Below are positions 41,351 through 53,200 of a stretch of 64,000 bases of DNA, piece by piece (position 1 is the stretch's first letter; each line of letters starts with the position of its first letter). A program made the position numbers and the translations under genes. Below the pieces are notes generated by a model. That model ran no database searches. It was not told the DNA's origin and worked only from the letters and a program-made list of their open reading frames with translations. Origin of the DNA: Xiphophorus maculatus (taxonomy: Eukaryota > Chordata > Actinopteri > Cyprinodontiformes > Poeciliidae). The DNA lies in NCBI RefSeq assembly GCF_002775205.1, contig NC_036447.1, positions 4,080,501 to 4,144,500 on the forward strand, read 5' to 3'.

Positions 41351-43319
41351 TTATTAGTGTGGCCCTAATACTTCGTCATACGTAAGAGGTGGTGGGCAAG
41401 GTGTATCGTTACATCTCCATGGCAATAAGAGTAACAAGTGACTAAATAATGAATCTGATAAAGTTTTAAAGTCAACGCTGGTCCAGTTTTCTCTACAACA
41501 TTAAAGATTCTCAGTCTTCAGGAAAAAGGTCCAGATTTTGAGGCTTTTCTGCTCCCACGCCTTTTCTATTCACTTTCATAAATTGGGTTCTTTACAGCTT
41601 TAAATTGAGCACAAAGAAAATCTTTAAACAATAAGCTAAACAAAAAGAGGCTTCACATATAAATAATTATGACCCTGTTGGAGCTGCTATGGACATTGTT
41701 TTATTGTGAAAATCTTTTACAGATGTTTTAACCTGATTGAAATGGTTACATAAAAGACAAATGTGAATCTTAAATCGATTATTTAAGTGTTTGTAATAGA
41801 AATTGATGAAGCTTTTCCTCCGTTGTTGTTTACATTGGAAAGAAGGGGAGTGATCAAAGTTACCTGCAAGCATTTTACTCTTGGGATTTGGCTTTTCCTC
41901 TTCTGCCTGGGGCCAAAAATACCGGGGTGAGGTTCTCTGTAAAAGACTACGGCAGACTGATCCTGCCAAAATTGACAATAAATATCGAAATAAATGAATG
42001 GATTCATAAAGTAACTCATGTACGAAATAGATCTGAAACATAAACAAAAATAACTAACTTATTTGATTATACAATGACAAGTTATTTCATTTCCAACAGT
42101 ATTATTTTAACGTTGCTATTTGTTTTCTTAGTTTTTTCAAAGATGGACCCAGAAATATAGTGATGGAGTTCTGCACTACAGCTCTAGACTTAATTTTGAG
42201 TTTAACCTGAATAAACAGGGCAATGTAAACTGTATAAAAATGGGAAATGTGTGTTTTAGACTGAATGATTCGATTAGCTTTTCAGCACTTCTTTTCTTGG
42301 TTTAGTTCGAAGAATAAAGAAGAGAAGTCATATTAAACACAGACATAAGTGTATTTACACAACAATAAAGTATTTATCAGAGAACTCTGCACCAGTATAG
42401 TATACTAAAATACACCAAAAGCTTCACAAACCTGGTCAAACGGGTAAAAACAACACAACTTTAATTTGTTCAGTTAGTCCAATGTAAAATAAATTGAAAC
42501 TGAGAAAAACAATAAGCTGACAAACGTTCTTTCAAATAGTTCAGAAAGTATAAATTAGGAATTCTGAATATAATGTAAAATAAATAAATAAAGGATGAGT
42601 GCAGAATTTATCGAATAGATCTGATGATCCATAATTTTTTTCAATATCAGGACTGATGCAGATATTGATATTAATATCTAGTTTAGGCTCTTTTTTTTTT
42701 CTGAATTAGACATGAAGCTGTGCGCGAATACTCGACTTATCAACACCTGGTTCTGTATGTTAAATCCTTGAAATTTCCCCCCCACTAGAGGTCTCCCAAA
42801 CACCACCCAGCTCTGGGCTCATTACCCTAATGACGGGACACACACCTCCCAAACCGCCCTCCCCTTCCCAACGCCTCCTGTCCTCCATCCATTCTTCACT
42901 GAGGTTGCACAGGGTGCCAGGTCACTCGGGGGTGAAGACATCAACAGCTGCCACTCTCCTGGAGGACAGGCTGTACTGTAGTCCCTGCTCCCCTCCTCCT
43001 CCTTCAAGAAAAAAAAAAAAAGAGTGATTCCTTGAACAGTACAAAGTAAAAGCAGGCAGCTTTTAGCCTGTCTTTGTGTATTTTAGGGGGAAATTATTGG
43101 GTGCGTTCGGTTATCTGTGCCCGTCCTTGCCAGGCTGCTGGACAGACTCCCAGGTCGCTGCTCGTTTGCTCCCGTCTGCGTACGAGAGGAAGAATGCCCC
43201 CTGAATGCAGATGGATTCATTAGGTCTGAGTAACTCCCTTCTCCTCCATCATGCTGACACAAACGCATACACACTGTGACTGCTCTGGCTTTGCAACAGG
43301 GTACAGTGAGTTCTGCAGA

Positions 43320-43327
<8 letters not shown>
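41351..43327. other. Intergenic sequence, mostly AT-rich
   Basis: No gene is recognisable. The segment 42,780-43,010 is more GC-rich and ends in a poly-A tract. Short open frames here have no motif. Confidence 0.5.

Positions 43328-43376
<49 letters not shown>
43328..43376. repeat. (CA)n microsatellite
   Basis: About 24 uninterrupted CA units. Confidence 0.97.
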
Positions 43377-43379
<3 letters not shown>

Positions 43380-44079
43380 ATACACATAGTTATCTCCAGT
43401 GTAAACAACACCATGCGGTTTCGCTAAGAAAGATTTAATCAACTGCTGCCGGCTCGTGTTCGGCCATTTTAGCCTAAACACAGAGTCGCTGCACATGTGT
43501 TTAGCATTTTGCTGGATCTCTTGAATGTAAGCAGAGGGATAGAGACTGCTTCTTTGATGAGGTTTCTCATGTTTAATGGACAGGATTAGAAAGACGGTGT
43601 CAGCAGTCTGTAGGACAAATCTAAACAGAGCCTTCGTGCTGTTTTCATTCTAGGAACTCTGCTCCCCTCACAAAGCCTCAAAGTCTGGAGAGAAAACCCT
43701 GAAAAACTGGATCTGCTAAAAATGTCAGAGCTGGCATGTTGTAGCCTGGAAACACATCTGTGTTTGTCTTCCTGCTGGTTGTATCAGTGTTGGAGTTTAG
43801 TTGTTTTCTGCTCAGATCAGAGCGTAAGGAGAAGCCTGACACTGAGGGAAATGTCAAAGCAGCACTGCTACCTGGTTGATTTGGGAGGGGGGCAGTGACA
43901 AACTGGCCATGGACTGCTGAGCTGCACAGCTTCAGCCGTCCCTGCTGCTTTGCTCGTTGCACACCTCACACCTAAGCGCCGTCCGTTCCCTCCTTACACA
44001 CACACAGCCGTCCAGCCAGATAACCTGCCTGGCTTTTTACTAGGAGCGGGAATCTAATCAGACTAATTCTGACTTTCAT

Positions 44080-44500
44080 CTTCTGAGATTGTCGGACTTC
44101 TGAGAAAAAAGTTGGAATTCTGAGGGTGGAAAAAAAGAATTCTGAGAAAAAAGGTCGGGATTTTGAGAAATCTGGAATTATGAGGAAAAAAAGTCAGAAT
44201 TCAGAGTCAGCACTCTGAGAATCAGAATGATGAGAAAAGGTCAAAATTATGAGAAGTGGTCAGAATTTTCAGAAAGAAACAAAATTTTGAGAAAAAAGTT
44301 GGAATTCTGAGAAAAGTCGGAATTCTGAGATTATAGTTGGAATCCTGAGATCAAAGATGTAATTCTGAGTTTAACATGGGAATTCTGAGAGAAAAAACCC
44401 ATGATTCTGAGAAAAGTCAGAATTATGAGGAAAAAGTTTAAAATCAGAATACAGGGAAAAGTTGTAATTCTGAGAAAAAAATTCAGATTTTTTTATTCAT
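44080..44500. repeat. Degenerate tandem repeat, GAATTCTGAGAAAAAAGT type
   Basis: About 20 diverged units of roughly 18-22 bases, each built on GAATTCTGAGAAAA, fill the interval with deletions and substitutions. It has no coding potential. Confidence 0.8.
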
Positions 44501-44720
44501 TTATTTTTTCAGTGACCCTAATCCTTTTCCGTATGCCTGGCTTCAAACTTTGGTTGGGAATCGTTTACCATCTCATGATTCCATTCTGACTCTTTTGGGG
44601 GCCCAGTGTTTGATTCAAAATTGATCTTTGAGTCAAGACCAGAAATTAGTAGAGTACCCAAAAATTGGAAATCAGAAATGGTTTATAATTTTCCATTCCT
44701 AGCAAACAGCATATCTATCT

Positions 44721-44832
<112 letters not shown>

Positions 44833-44879
44833 GCACAGTGCCAGTTCAAAGTGCTTTCCTATCTTAAGAAAGAAACGTT

Positions 44880-45960
44880 GGATTAGGACTCTCCTTAATG
44901 GCGTCGGTGAGCTACAGCTCGGCTCCCCGGCACATGTAGCGCCTCGCTCATTACGCGGCTGTGATGGGTCACGCTGCTGCCTCTTCATAAGAAGACCCTC
45001 ATGGCGACACGTCTTATTATATCATCCGCAGAGATGGATGTTAATACCAGGCTTCAGTGTGCGCGCTGTGTGCTCTCTAGCCTGTAGAGTGCGGAGCCGC
45101 AGTTGGTATTCAAAGTGCATCTCGTTGCGCGGAGCTAATTCTATTTAACCCGGTGAAGTCTGCTGGATGGTTCAGTGAGAATGCCCCAGGGGAGTCCAGT
45201 ATGTACCTCTGCTTTATTACACACCTGAGGAGGCCCACTCTCCCACACATGTACACTCCGCTGTTTGCTGTGTGTAATTTACTGGGTCGCCTGTGGGCAA
45301 GGCCTTCATCTGCAGGAAGGCGCGAATGGAGCCTTGGCGCCAGTAATTGGACTTTAGAACAGATTGGGGAACTTGATTGACCCCCGGTAATGGATTTGAG
45401 TGAATAATTATTTGTAGTTATGGTTGGAAGATGATATCGGGGAGAGAGAGACCAATCCCACCAGTGTGACTCACCCCTGCCGCCAGAGCGGAGCGCTGCC
45501 AGCACTCAATTAATGAAATCCAGCTGCTCGGGCTCCCCACGTGTAGGAGCTGATCAAAAAACACACATAGAGGGGGTCTGGTCAGAAGAAGGGTTATCTT
45601 TATCCAACCTTCCCCTTTTTTCGCAAGACTGTCTGCCTGTGGCTCATCACAATGGTGGTTATAAAATCTCCTCCACTCCAGGTACAGGACATTAACGCTG
45701 ATAATGTCTCCATTATTTTTTTAACTGCCCGTGGCCCCGCTCTGCGCGGCCCGCGGCGGACATGTTAATGAGACCCCTCAAGATGGCGGGCAGCGCCTCC
45801 TCAGGACACAAAACACAATCACTTTTAATCCAGAGCTTTTAATTGCCGGCCAAGTTTCTCAGAGTGAATTTGGACGGTTGGACGTCTGCAGGCGGGCGAT
45901 GGCACACCGGCCGCCTATCAGTGGTGAAACAAACGGGAAGTGATGAAAGGTTTTTTTCTA
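44880..45960. promoter_or_regulatory. Candidate conserved enhancer block
   Basis: 1.1 kb of repeat-free, balanced-composition sequence between mmaa and znf827 is dense in homeodomain-type cores: AGCTAATTCTATTTAAC, CAGTAATTGGACTTT, GTGAATAATTATTTG, CACTCAATTAATGAAATCC, CATGTTAATGAG and CTTTTAATTGCCGGCC. Open frames on both strands lack coherent protein features. This resembles vertebrate developmental enhancers near znf827 or smad1, but conservation is untested. Confidence 0.45.
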
Positions 45961-46260
45961 GTGGGAAATTAAGTGTATTATTGTTGTTTGAAACTGAAAT
46001 TAAAGATTTCCTTGATTTTATTTTTAGCTGTGAAGGATAACTGAGTGTCTTCGTTCCTTGATTGACTCGTTTTACTCATTATTCTCACTGCAGTAAATGT
46101 TTTGCTGCTCCTCCCTTTGCCTCTGTGTCCAAACAAAACATTTGCATGAAGTCTGGTGGAAAAAGTCTGGAATACGAATTAAAGGTTTTCCAGGCCTGAA
46201 CAAGATGGAGGCAAATACGTTGATATTTACAGATTTTATTCCTCATCCCATTAAAGAAAT

Positions 46261-46365
46261 GTCCATCCATCCATCCATCTGTCCATCCATCCATCTATCC
46301 GTCCATCTGTCCATCCATCCATCCATTTGTCCATCCATTCTTTCGTCCGTCTGTCCATCCAGAAA
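46261..46365. repeat. (ATCC)n microsatellite
   Basis: Imperfect ATCC/GTCC tetranucleotide array of about 25 units. Confidence 0.95.
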
Positions 46366-47322
46366 ATGTCTTCTATAAATTTATAAATCCAGTAAAAGTC
46401 TGGAGATTTTTCATGGAGGAGTAAAAACCCTGCATGCAGAATCCTCCTGTCATATTCTCTCATCCCTTCCTCCTCCTCTTCGCTGTCCCTGTCTCTCCCT
46501 CCATCTGACCCCTCATTGCCCTGTTGCCAGTCTCTATTATTTCTGGCTGCCCAGTGGCCTGGTCAGGCTGCTGCTCCGGGCTCCAGGCAGCCCATGTTAT
46601 GACAGGTAACACTGGGCCACACACTCTCTCTGGTAACACGTGGAGGTCAGCCTGTCATACCTGTCCACAGCTCATCCGTGCACACACATATTCATCTACG
46701 CACACACACATGATTCACTGTATGGACAGCTGCCAGGCGCTCTGGCTGTAACCTTACATTCAGCACAGAGCAGTAGAAATGCACCGCTTCCTGGTTCGCT
46801 CTTGCATAACGACGTTTTGTTTTTTATAAAGGTCTAACACGATGTTCTTTGGCGCCGAGGACGGCTGTTGTTGGTGTTTAGCACCGATGAGGAGGATTTA
46901 GCTGTTAACTACTGCAGGAGTCTCCTCTCTGCTGCTCACCGAGTTAATGACCGCTCACAGTTGCTGCCCTGAGGGGCCTGCAGGCCGGAGTCAGCCAACA
47001 CCAGACCCTCACTGCACCATCTGCACACGCAGCATCAAACCAGGCTAAAATCCTTCAAAATGCTGCAATTTAAATGCAGCGTTTCTCCAATAACTTTTCA
47101 GTTTTGTAATAAAGTGCAATCTACATGTTTCATTAAAAACTTACATTTGAAAAACATTATTTACAGTTGAGACCAGACACTTTTATTTCCACTATCTGAA
47201 GTGAAATCAGACTAAACTTCTCTTGTTTTAGGTCGGTTAGAATTATCAAAATTATTTCTATTTGCTAATTGCCAGATGACTTGGTGAGAACAACAGGAAG
47301 GTCATTTAACTAAATTGTTTCA
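46366..47322. other. Intergenic sequence, no gene seen
   Basis: A moderately GC-rich portion (46,440-47,045) with CACACA stretches is followed by AT-rich sequence. The part near 46,830-47,040 could be regulatory but carries no distinctive motif cluster. Confidence 0.4.
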
Positions 47323-47602
47323 GTAGCAGCATTTTCATTACAAATGTAGGCAAAACTATCACTATTCCAGTACTGTCAAAAAACACAATTTTACAGTTGC
47401 ATTTTTACCATTAAATAAAAATATGCATATTAAAATCATATGTAAATGAGTTTGTTCACATAATGTCATTAAAAAAAACATGCTGCCCCATCATTCTCCA
47501 ACCACTTTCTGCTGTCGTCTTTGTCATTTTTTCCACCAATAGTAACATCCGGTTGTTGGTCATGTGACTCGTGATGCAAAAAGAAAAAGTGTTTCCATTA
47601 CA
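47323..47602. mobile_element. MITE family C, copy 2
   Basis: It begins AGTAGCAGCATTTTCATTAC and shares CGTCTTTGTCATTTTTTCC, TAACATCCGGTTGTTGG and the end GTGTTTCCATTACAG with family C (27.8 and 52.1 kb), in reverse orientation to the latter. Confidence 0.55.
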
Positions 47603-47958
47603 GTTTAGCGAAATAAACAAATTTCAGTCGTCAATAAAACCCATCTCATTCTATCGACAAAACAAGTTTTTTCCAAAATTTGCGTGTTTTCATTAAGTTA
47701 TTTTAGTTTACCTTGTTACTGCTATAGAATGTATAATACTATGACAAGATATCATTAATAACAGTAATAAATGATAACATACAATAGTGAATTACAACTC
47801 ACTTTTTATTAATTTGTTTTGTCTTAATCTACGAAAAGTGGTCCTGGAAAAGTTTAAAAACTAACCTTGAAAATGCTTGAATTTTAGTGTGTACAAACAC
47901 TGTAAAATACAATGTTTTATAGTCAGTAGCCCTTAGTTTGACAAGAAATATTTTAAAT

Positions 47959-48302
47959 CACTGCAAAACACAATCTAAGTGCAAGTATCTTAGTGCACTT
48001 GACATAAGACAAAATTAATTCACAAGTGTTTTTTAGGAACAATATAGGAGCTTGTTTTAATAAATAACTTCTTTATTGATTTTTTTTAAAGTACTTGTTC
48101 CACTAGCAGATTTTTTCACTTATGAGAAAATTGTCTCTTTATAAGTGAAATAATCCACTAGTGGAACAAGAGCTTTTTAATCAATAAGGAATTATTTATG
48201 GAAACAAACTCTGGTAAGCTACTTGTAAGTCAGTTTTGTTGCTCAGACATTGTAGAAACTGTAGAAACTAGACGAAAAGTTCTTGGTAAGATTTTGCATT
48301 TG
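47959..48302. mobile_element. Foldback MITE family A, copy 4
   Basis: Left arm CACTGCAAAACACAATC, turn with GTTCCACTAGCAGA and CCACTAGTGGAAC, right arm ending TTCTTGGTAAGATTTTGCA. Both arms are present. Confidence 0.8.
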
Positions 48303-48399
48303 TTCCCTGAATGGATTCCCTTTGTTATCCACTGGCCTGATGTCCTGAAAAGGTCAAAGGCCTATAATGAGAACAATCATCCTCCACCTCAACCCAACA

Positions 48400-48780
48400 A
48401 GCTGTATTCACCCCGGACAAGATGGTGGCGCCCCAGCAGTCCATCAGCGGTGTGTGTTACCGTGGCATGTTCCTGGCTCACGCTGCCCGTCTGATGTGGG
48501 GCAGCGGCCCACACCGCCAGGCCCGCGAGGTCCAAGGGGCGGCGCGGGTTTGTTACGCCAGGTTGACATTTCAGGGAGCTTTGCCAGGACACCGCAGCAC
48601 GTTCTGTCCTCCGGAAACAAGCGGTGTAAGAGCAAACGTGTCAACTCGGGCAGATGGACGGCAGTCGATGCCAACCGCACCGGACTGTGACCCGCTGCTG
48701 GCCTGGAAACAGCCGACCAGCGAGCACAACGCTGCACATACTGGCACAGAGTGGGAGGCCGGGTGTCTCCAAGTTATTTA
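48400..48780. promoter_or_regulatory. GC-rich unique block, candidate regulatory element
   Basis: GC-rich, repeat-free sequence with several overlapping open frames on both strands, none with recognisable protein motifs or splice context. Composition differs sharply from both flanks. It could be an enhancer or an unrecognised noncoding exon. Confidence 0.3.
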
Positions 48781-49048
48781 AACTTTGAAGAGGCAGATAA
48801 TTTAGCATTTAGCCTGGAGGGGAGAAAACATACCAATTCGTTTGTACAGTTAGAACCACCTTTCTGGTGAGTTCCTTGGTCTTTGTGATGCTGCTTGTTC
48901 ACTAATGTTCCCTAACAAACCCTTAGGGCTTCACAGAGCAGCTGTTTATAGAGATATTAGATCTCACACAGGAGAAATCTTTATATAGTTTAGGTGACAT
49001 TTCATTTAGAGGTAACCGTGTGACAGAGGGGTCTGAAAAATGTGCTTT

Positions 49049-49620
49049 TAGGGCTGGTTATTTTAGTTATTGTGACGATTAATCCATTAAGCGGATTTTA
49101 AAAACTTGCACTTTCAACTTTGTACAAAATTAGAAATGCATAAAAAATGCAAAAAATCAATTCAATTCCTATCAAAGTAAGAAAATCAACATTTTTTGAC
49201 ATGCAACAACGTAGCATTTCATTAGTATACACTTGATCATTTGTAGCAAAGGATGCATCTGCAACGTAAAAAAAACATCAACATCATGTACCATGTGAAA
49301 AGCTCAGCCCTTTCTGCACTGTTTTGAATTCAGTGTATGGCTAATCTGATATATGTTTTTAATTGATTAATAACGGAATAGCAAAAGATAATTATATATG
49401 TTTTTTCTTTTTACAGAATTTAAACCAGGTGAAGCTAAAATTGCCACTTGAGCAGTTTGGGTAGAACATGTTTACAAAGACTTTTTTTAATCTTAAATGC
49501 ATTTTTTGTTTGGCTTAATTAGCAAATTGTTCTTTCGGTAATTGCCTGAATACTCCAGCTAACGATTAATCGATTGACAAATTAGTTAATAATTAATCAC
49601 AATGAATAATTTCAGCCCTA
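49049..49620. mobile_element. Nonautonomous DNA transposon family B, copy 5 (complete)
   Basis: Termini TAGGGCTG at 49,049 and CAGCCCTA at 49,620 bound a 572-bp element with internal CAGTTTGGGTAGAACATGTT and TTAATCTTAAATGCA phrases shared with other copies. It is the best-preserved family B member here. No coding capacity; no clear target duplication was seen. Confidence 0.7.
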
Positions 49621-49739
49621 TTGGTTTATCACATAAACCTGATACTGTACATAATATAATGTGGAAAAGACTCGAGGAGTGTGATTACATTTCCAAAGGG
49701 CTGTATGCGAAATGAGCAGTTTTCTAGTTTAGTTTATTT

Positions 49740-50460
49740 CTCATTTCTGTACCTGTGGACTCCTTCAGCTGCTGGATGGATCGTTGGGTGGTGCTGCACA
49801 TCTCAGTTGGCTCTGTTGGGAGACTCATTAATCTTAGCTAATCAAATAAATCAAGTGCACTTTAGAAAAGGGCTGTCAGAGTAATTGTCGTGATAGTCGT
49901 TGTCCTGCAGCTCCAGGGGGAGCTCTGTTGAAAAATGTGCCCAGGAACGTACTCTCCATCCAATCCGAAATGGGAATAAAGGCGAGTGCCAAACCAGAGC
50001 CTGAAAGAACACTTCTGAGTGAGATGAAGTTGAAGTTTGCGGCCATGTTTCAGCCACAGATTTGATCATGGCGGGGTGCTGAAACGGGGCCCGGCGCAGT
50101 GCAGCCGTCCTGTGTTTGTGTTTGATCTTACCCGCGGTTAAATGTGACCAAACCAGCCCTAACGCTCCGCTCTGCAGCTGGGGGACTGCTGTTAAATTAT
50201 TTTTGCTGAAAAGAAAGGCGCCGCGGCGATAAAACATCAAACCTAATCTTCGGCCCCCGTCCTGCGCGCCTGCACAGAAAGAGCACAGTCTGGTATTTCC
50301 CTTTAACAAAATGCTAAACCCTTTCATGGACACCACATTGCTGGGTGAAGGGATGAGACGGAGGAGATAATGGGGATGGAAAGAGCAGCATGTGAAAAGG
50401 CTGCGCTGCCCTTGGCTTCCATCTCAACCAATGAGGGTTAAATGACTATCTGGGCACCTT
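49740..50460. promoter_or_regulatory. Unique intergenic block, candidate regulatory
   Basis: Repeat-free sequence with ATTAATCTTAGCTAATC, a GC-rich middle (GGGGCCCGGCGCAG) and CAATGAGGGTTAAATGAC. The minus-strand 161-codon open frame across it has no recognisable motif. Confidence 0.3.
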
Positions 50461-50949
50461 GGCAACCATTTCTGTGCTCCTTCTTCTTCCTCCTCTAATT
50501 CAACTCTGAACAGGCTAAACAGACCTGAGCGTTCCTGCCAACAGTTACAGAAATCTCTTTGACGATTCTGAACATTAATGTTTCATTTTTACCAGCGTCT
50601 TTCAGGGATTTTTGCTTTAAAACATCTTAAGAGGAAGCGTTCTCTGTGTTCCAGCAGATGGTGCCAAACGTTTCTTGCTATACCCTCTTTATCTTTACAT
50701 CCCTTAAATACTTAAAAAAGAGATCTGATTAAAATTAACGGCAAATATCAACATTGTTAGACCATATTTGGCATTGACGTGTATGACGGGAATGATTGAC
50801 AACTACTCATCATTGCTGTTAGCAAGAAACGGAAACAAAATGGCATCCAAAAGAAGTTTAGTAGCCTGGAAAAACAGAAGAGAAACAAGCCAGAGGAAAT
50901 GGAGGATAAAGGTGGCGCACTTGTTGGGGACGTTAGCTGGATAAGAGGT

Positions 50950-51900
50950 GTAGTGTCGGAGGGGGGTCACGTGACCGAGATCCGGCATGGCAGCACAGTG
51001 AACAACTCCGAGGACAGTGTTCGAAATTTTCTTTTAAAACCCTTGTAAAAGCTGTAAGTACGGTTCGAAAGATACGACACTGATATGTCTAAAGCTTCGT
51101 CTGTGAAACAGTGCGAAACTTTTTCAAGAAGACGCAAGACGGCCACCAAAACATCATCGAGTCCAACGTGCGGTCAAGATGCTAATATGGCTAGCATAGC
51201 TGAGGTGTTGGAAGAGCTAAAATCACTCCGGTCGGATTTTGGAGTCAAGCTGGATAGTATAGATGAAAGACTGACTGGAATGGCGAGCGCTATGGCTGCA
51301 CTGGAGGCTAAAGTGTCTGAGGTAAAACAAGACCTATTAAACCAGGCGGCTCATATGGAGGAGGCTGAGGCTCGCATTGCTGAAGTAGAAAGTTCGCTTG
51401 AAAAAGCAGAAACATCGTTGACTTCAGCTATGAAACGAATCCTGCTCCTTGAGGCCAAAACAGATGACCTGGAGAACCGAGGAAGGCGAAAGAACCTGCG
51501 TGTCTTTGGCATTCGAGAAGGAGCAGTGGGAAGACAACCACTTTTTGACTTTATTAGCAACATGCTAATACTCTATTTGCCCTATGAAAGAGGTGGACTC
51601 TTCAAGTCCCTAATCTCAGATGGTATTACATGGCTGCCCAACCAACATCAGCTACTCATTACTTTTGTCCGATGTTGCCTCCAGCTTGGGTAGACATTGA
51701 ACAGCAATCTCTTCCAGATTTCCCCCTAAACACCTTCCTATATTCTTCAGATATAAAGATACTAAAAAAAAAGCACAAAGAACCCTTTCTTAAAAAATAC
51801 AATTATAACTTGGCATGCAGCACATAAACACATGGGCGACCGTCCAGAGCTATAACAATTTACCCCTATTTGGGGTAATGAAAGGTTCACCCCAGGAAAA
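50950..51900 (+). mobile_element. Internally deleted L1-clade LINE
   Basis: A 5' leader precedes an ORF1-type protein starting at 51,085: a Ser/Thr/Lys-rich head, a coiled coil (EVLEELKSLRSDFG, AEVESSLEKAETSL), then the hallmark NRGRRKNLRVFGIREGA and PLFDFISNML of L1 ORF1p/Transposase_22 proteins. Near codon 160 (about 51,560-51,590) it jumps into sequence resembling the C-terminal part of L1 ORF2 (WVDIEQQSLPDFPLNTFLYS, NLPLFG). Thus most of ORF2, including endonuclease and reverse transcriptase cores, is deleted. ORF1p normally binds RNA and chaperones nucleic acids in retrotransposition. This copy cannot move itself. Assignment is by remembered motifs. Confidence 0.75.
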
Positions 51901-52104
51901 AATGATGGAGGATTTTAAAAAGTGTCTTTTTAAAATTTTGTTAGCAAGTTTTATTTTGGTGGGTTTTTTTGTCATGCTAGCTAGCCTTTCATTATTGTTA
52001 TTTAGCTGGCAGTAATTTGCTCCTCATAAGCTCAGCTTTGGTATTTGTTTCATGAATGTGCCACATGTGAATGAATAGTTTGTGCTTCCATGGTAATAAC
52101 TTAC

Positions 52105-52475
52105 TAGCTGAGTTTCCATTGACCATATTTAAAAATAAATTTCCTTAAAAACAAACTCTTGTTTTTTTAAAGGGTTTTGTGCCAGGTTGAAATGGCTTAA
52201 ACTGCCATCTCATAATCATGACTTGTGTGATGCATGACTTGCATCACACAAGTTGTGATTAACAAACAGATGTTACTACTGGAGGAAAAGACGAAGACGA
52301 CGACAGGAAGCGGCAGGAGGATGATGCTGTTTAATGGCTTATTGTGTGAACAAACCTATTCATGTGTGATTTTAATTTCTTATTTAATGTAAACACCACA
52401 ATTGCAAAAAAAAATGTTTGACATTAGCAGAAAATTGACAAAGTTTTGTGCATGTTTCTAATGGAAACGCAGCTA
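52105..52475. mobile_element. MITE family C, copy 3 (complete)
   Basis: TAGCTGAGTTTCCATT at 52,105-52,120 and AATGGAAACGCAGCTA at 52,460-52,475 are inverted termini with one mismatch. TA at both outer edges would suit a TA-targeting (mariner-type) insertion. The internal TTGTGTGATGCATGACTTGC and CATCACACAAG segment forms a further hairpin. Non-coding. Confidence 0.65.
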
Positions 52476-52919
52476 CTGACACTTTACCTGTTTAGTCAGA
52501 TTCAGAGCAGAGTTTTTAGAAACATTCAAAATTGATATTTTTATTGATGTATAGAATATTTCAATTTTCCCTGTATTGTGGTTGTTTAATTCAACTTTAA
52601 TTTTTACTGTTAATAGATTGAGCCATTTTTGTGGAACATCTAAATGGTTAGGAATTTCTTTATTGTAGTTTTATGAACTCGGGGCCTCCCAACAGCATCC
52701 CACTCAGGGCCCCCCCAAAGGTAGAGGCATTGCTCAGGAGGCATTGCTGTTATTTGTTGCTGCAGGCTAAACTTATTAAACACTGGATTGATATCTGTAA
52801 AGTTAAAGCCACACAGCAGTCCACATCCATCCCAAACACATCAAAAGTAAACAGAATAAAGGTTGGACTATGTGAAGGAAAAGATGAGAGGACATAGATG
52901 GATGCCAAGCGTTTTTAAT

Positions 52920-53200
52920 TTGCTTGACCCGCTCCCTGGACAAACGAGAATGGATGGAGGGATTTCTGATGTCCTGATCAGAAGATGGATGACTGTGCTG
53001 CTATAGCTTTAATTGATTGAGGACAGGAATTTAGTTAGGGATAATTGAATCATGGAAATCATTAAAAGCTCGAGTGCAGAAGATAATTAGGGGAGCTAAC
53101 CCGGTTATAATCAACTCTCGTCTTTAGAATGTGGACTAAAAAGCAGCTTGTTATCCTGTAAGACTTTACATTTTGTGACAGGAGGTGCAGAACACCAAAG
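52920..53200. promoter_or_regulatory. TAAT-rich candidate enhancer
   Basis: TTTAATTGATTGAGGAC, GGGATAATTGAATCATGG, AAATCATTAAAAGC and GATAATTAGGGGAGC occur within about 130 bases of unique sequence. This is dense clustering of homeodomain-type sites, with no open frame of note. Confidence 0.35.
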
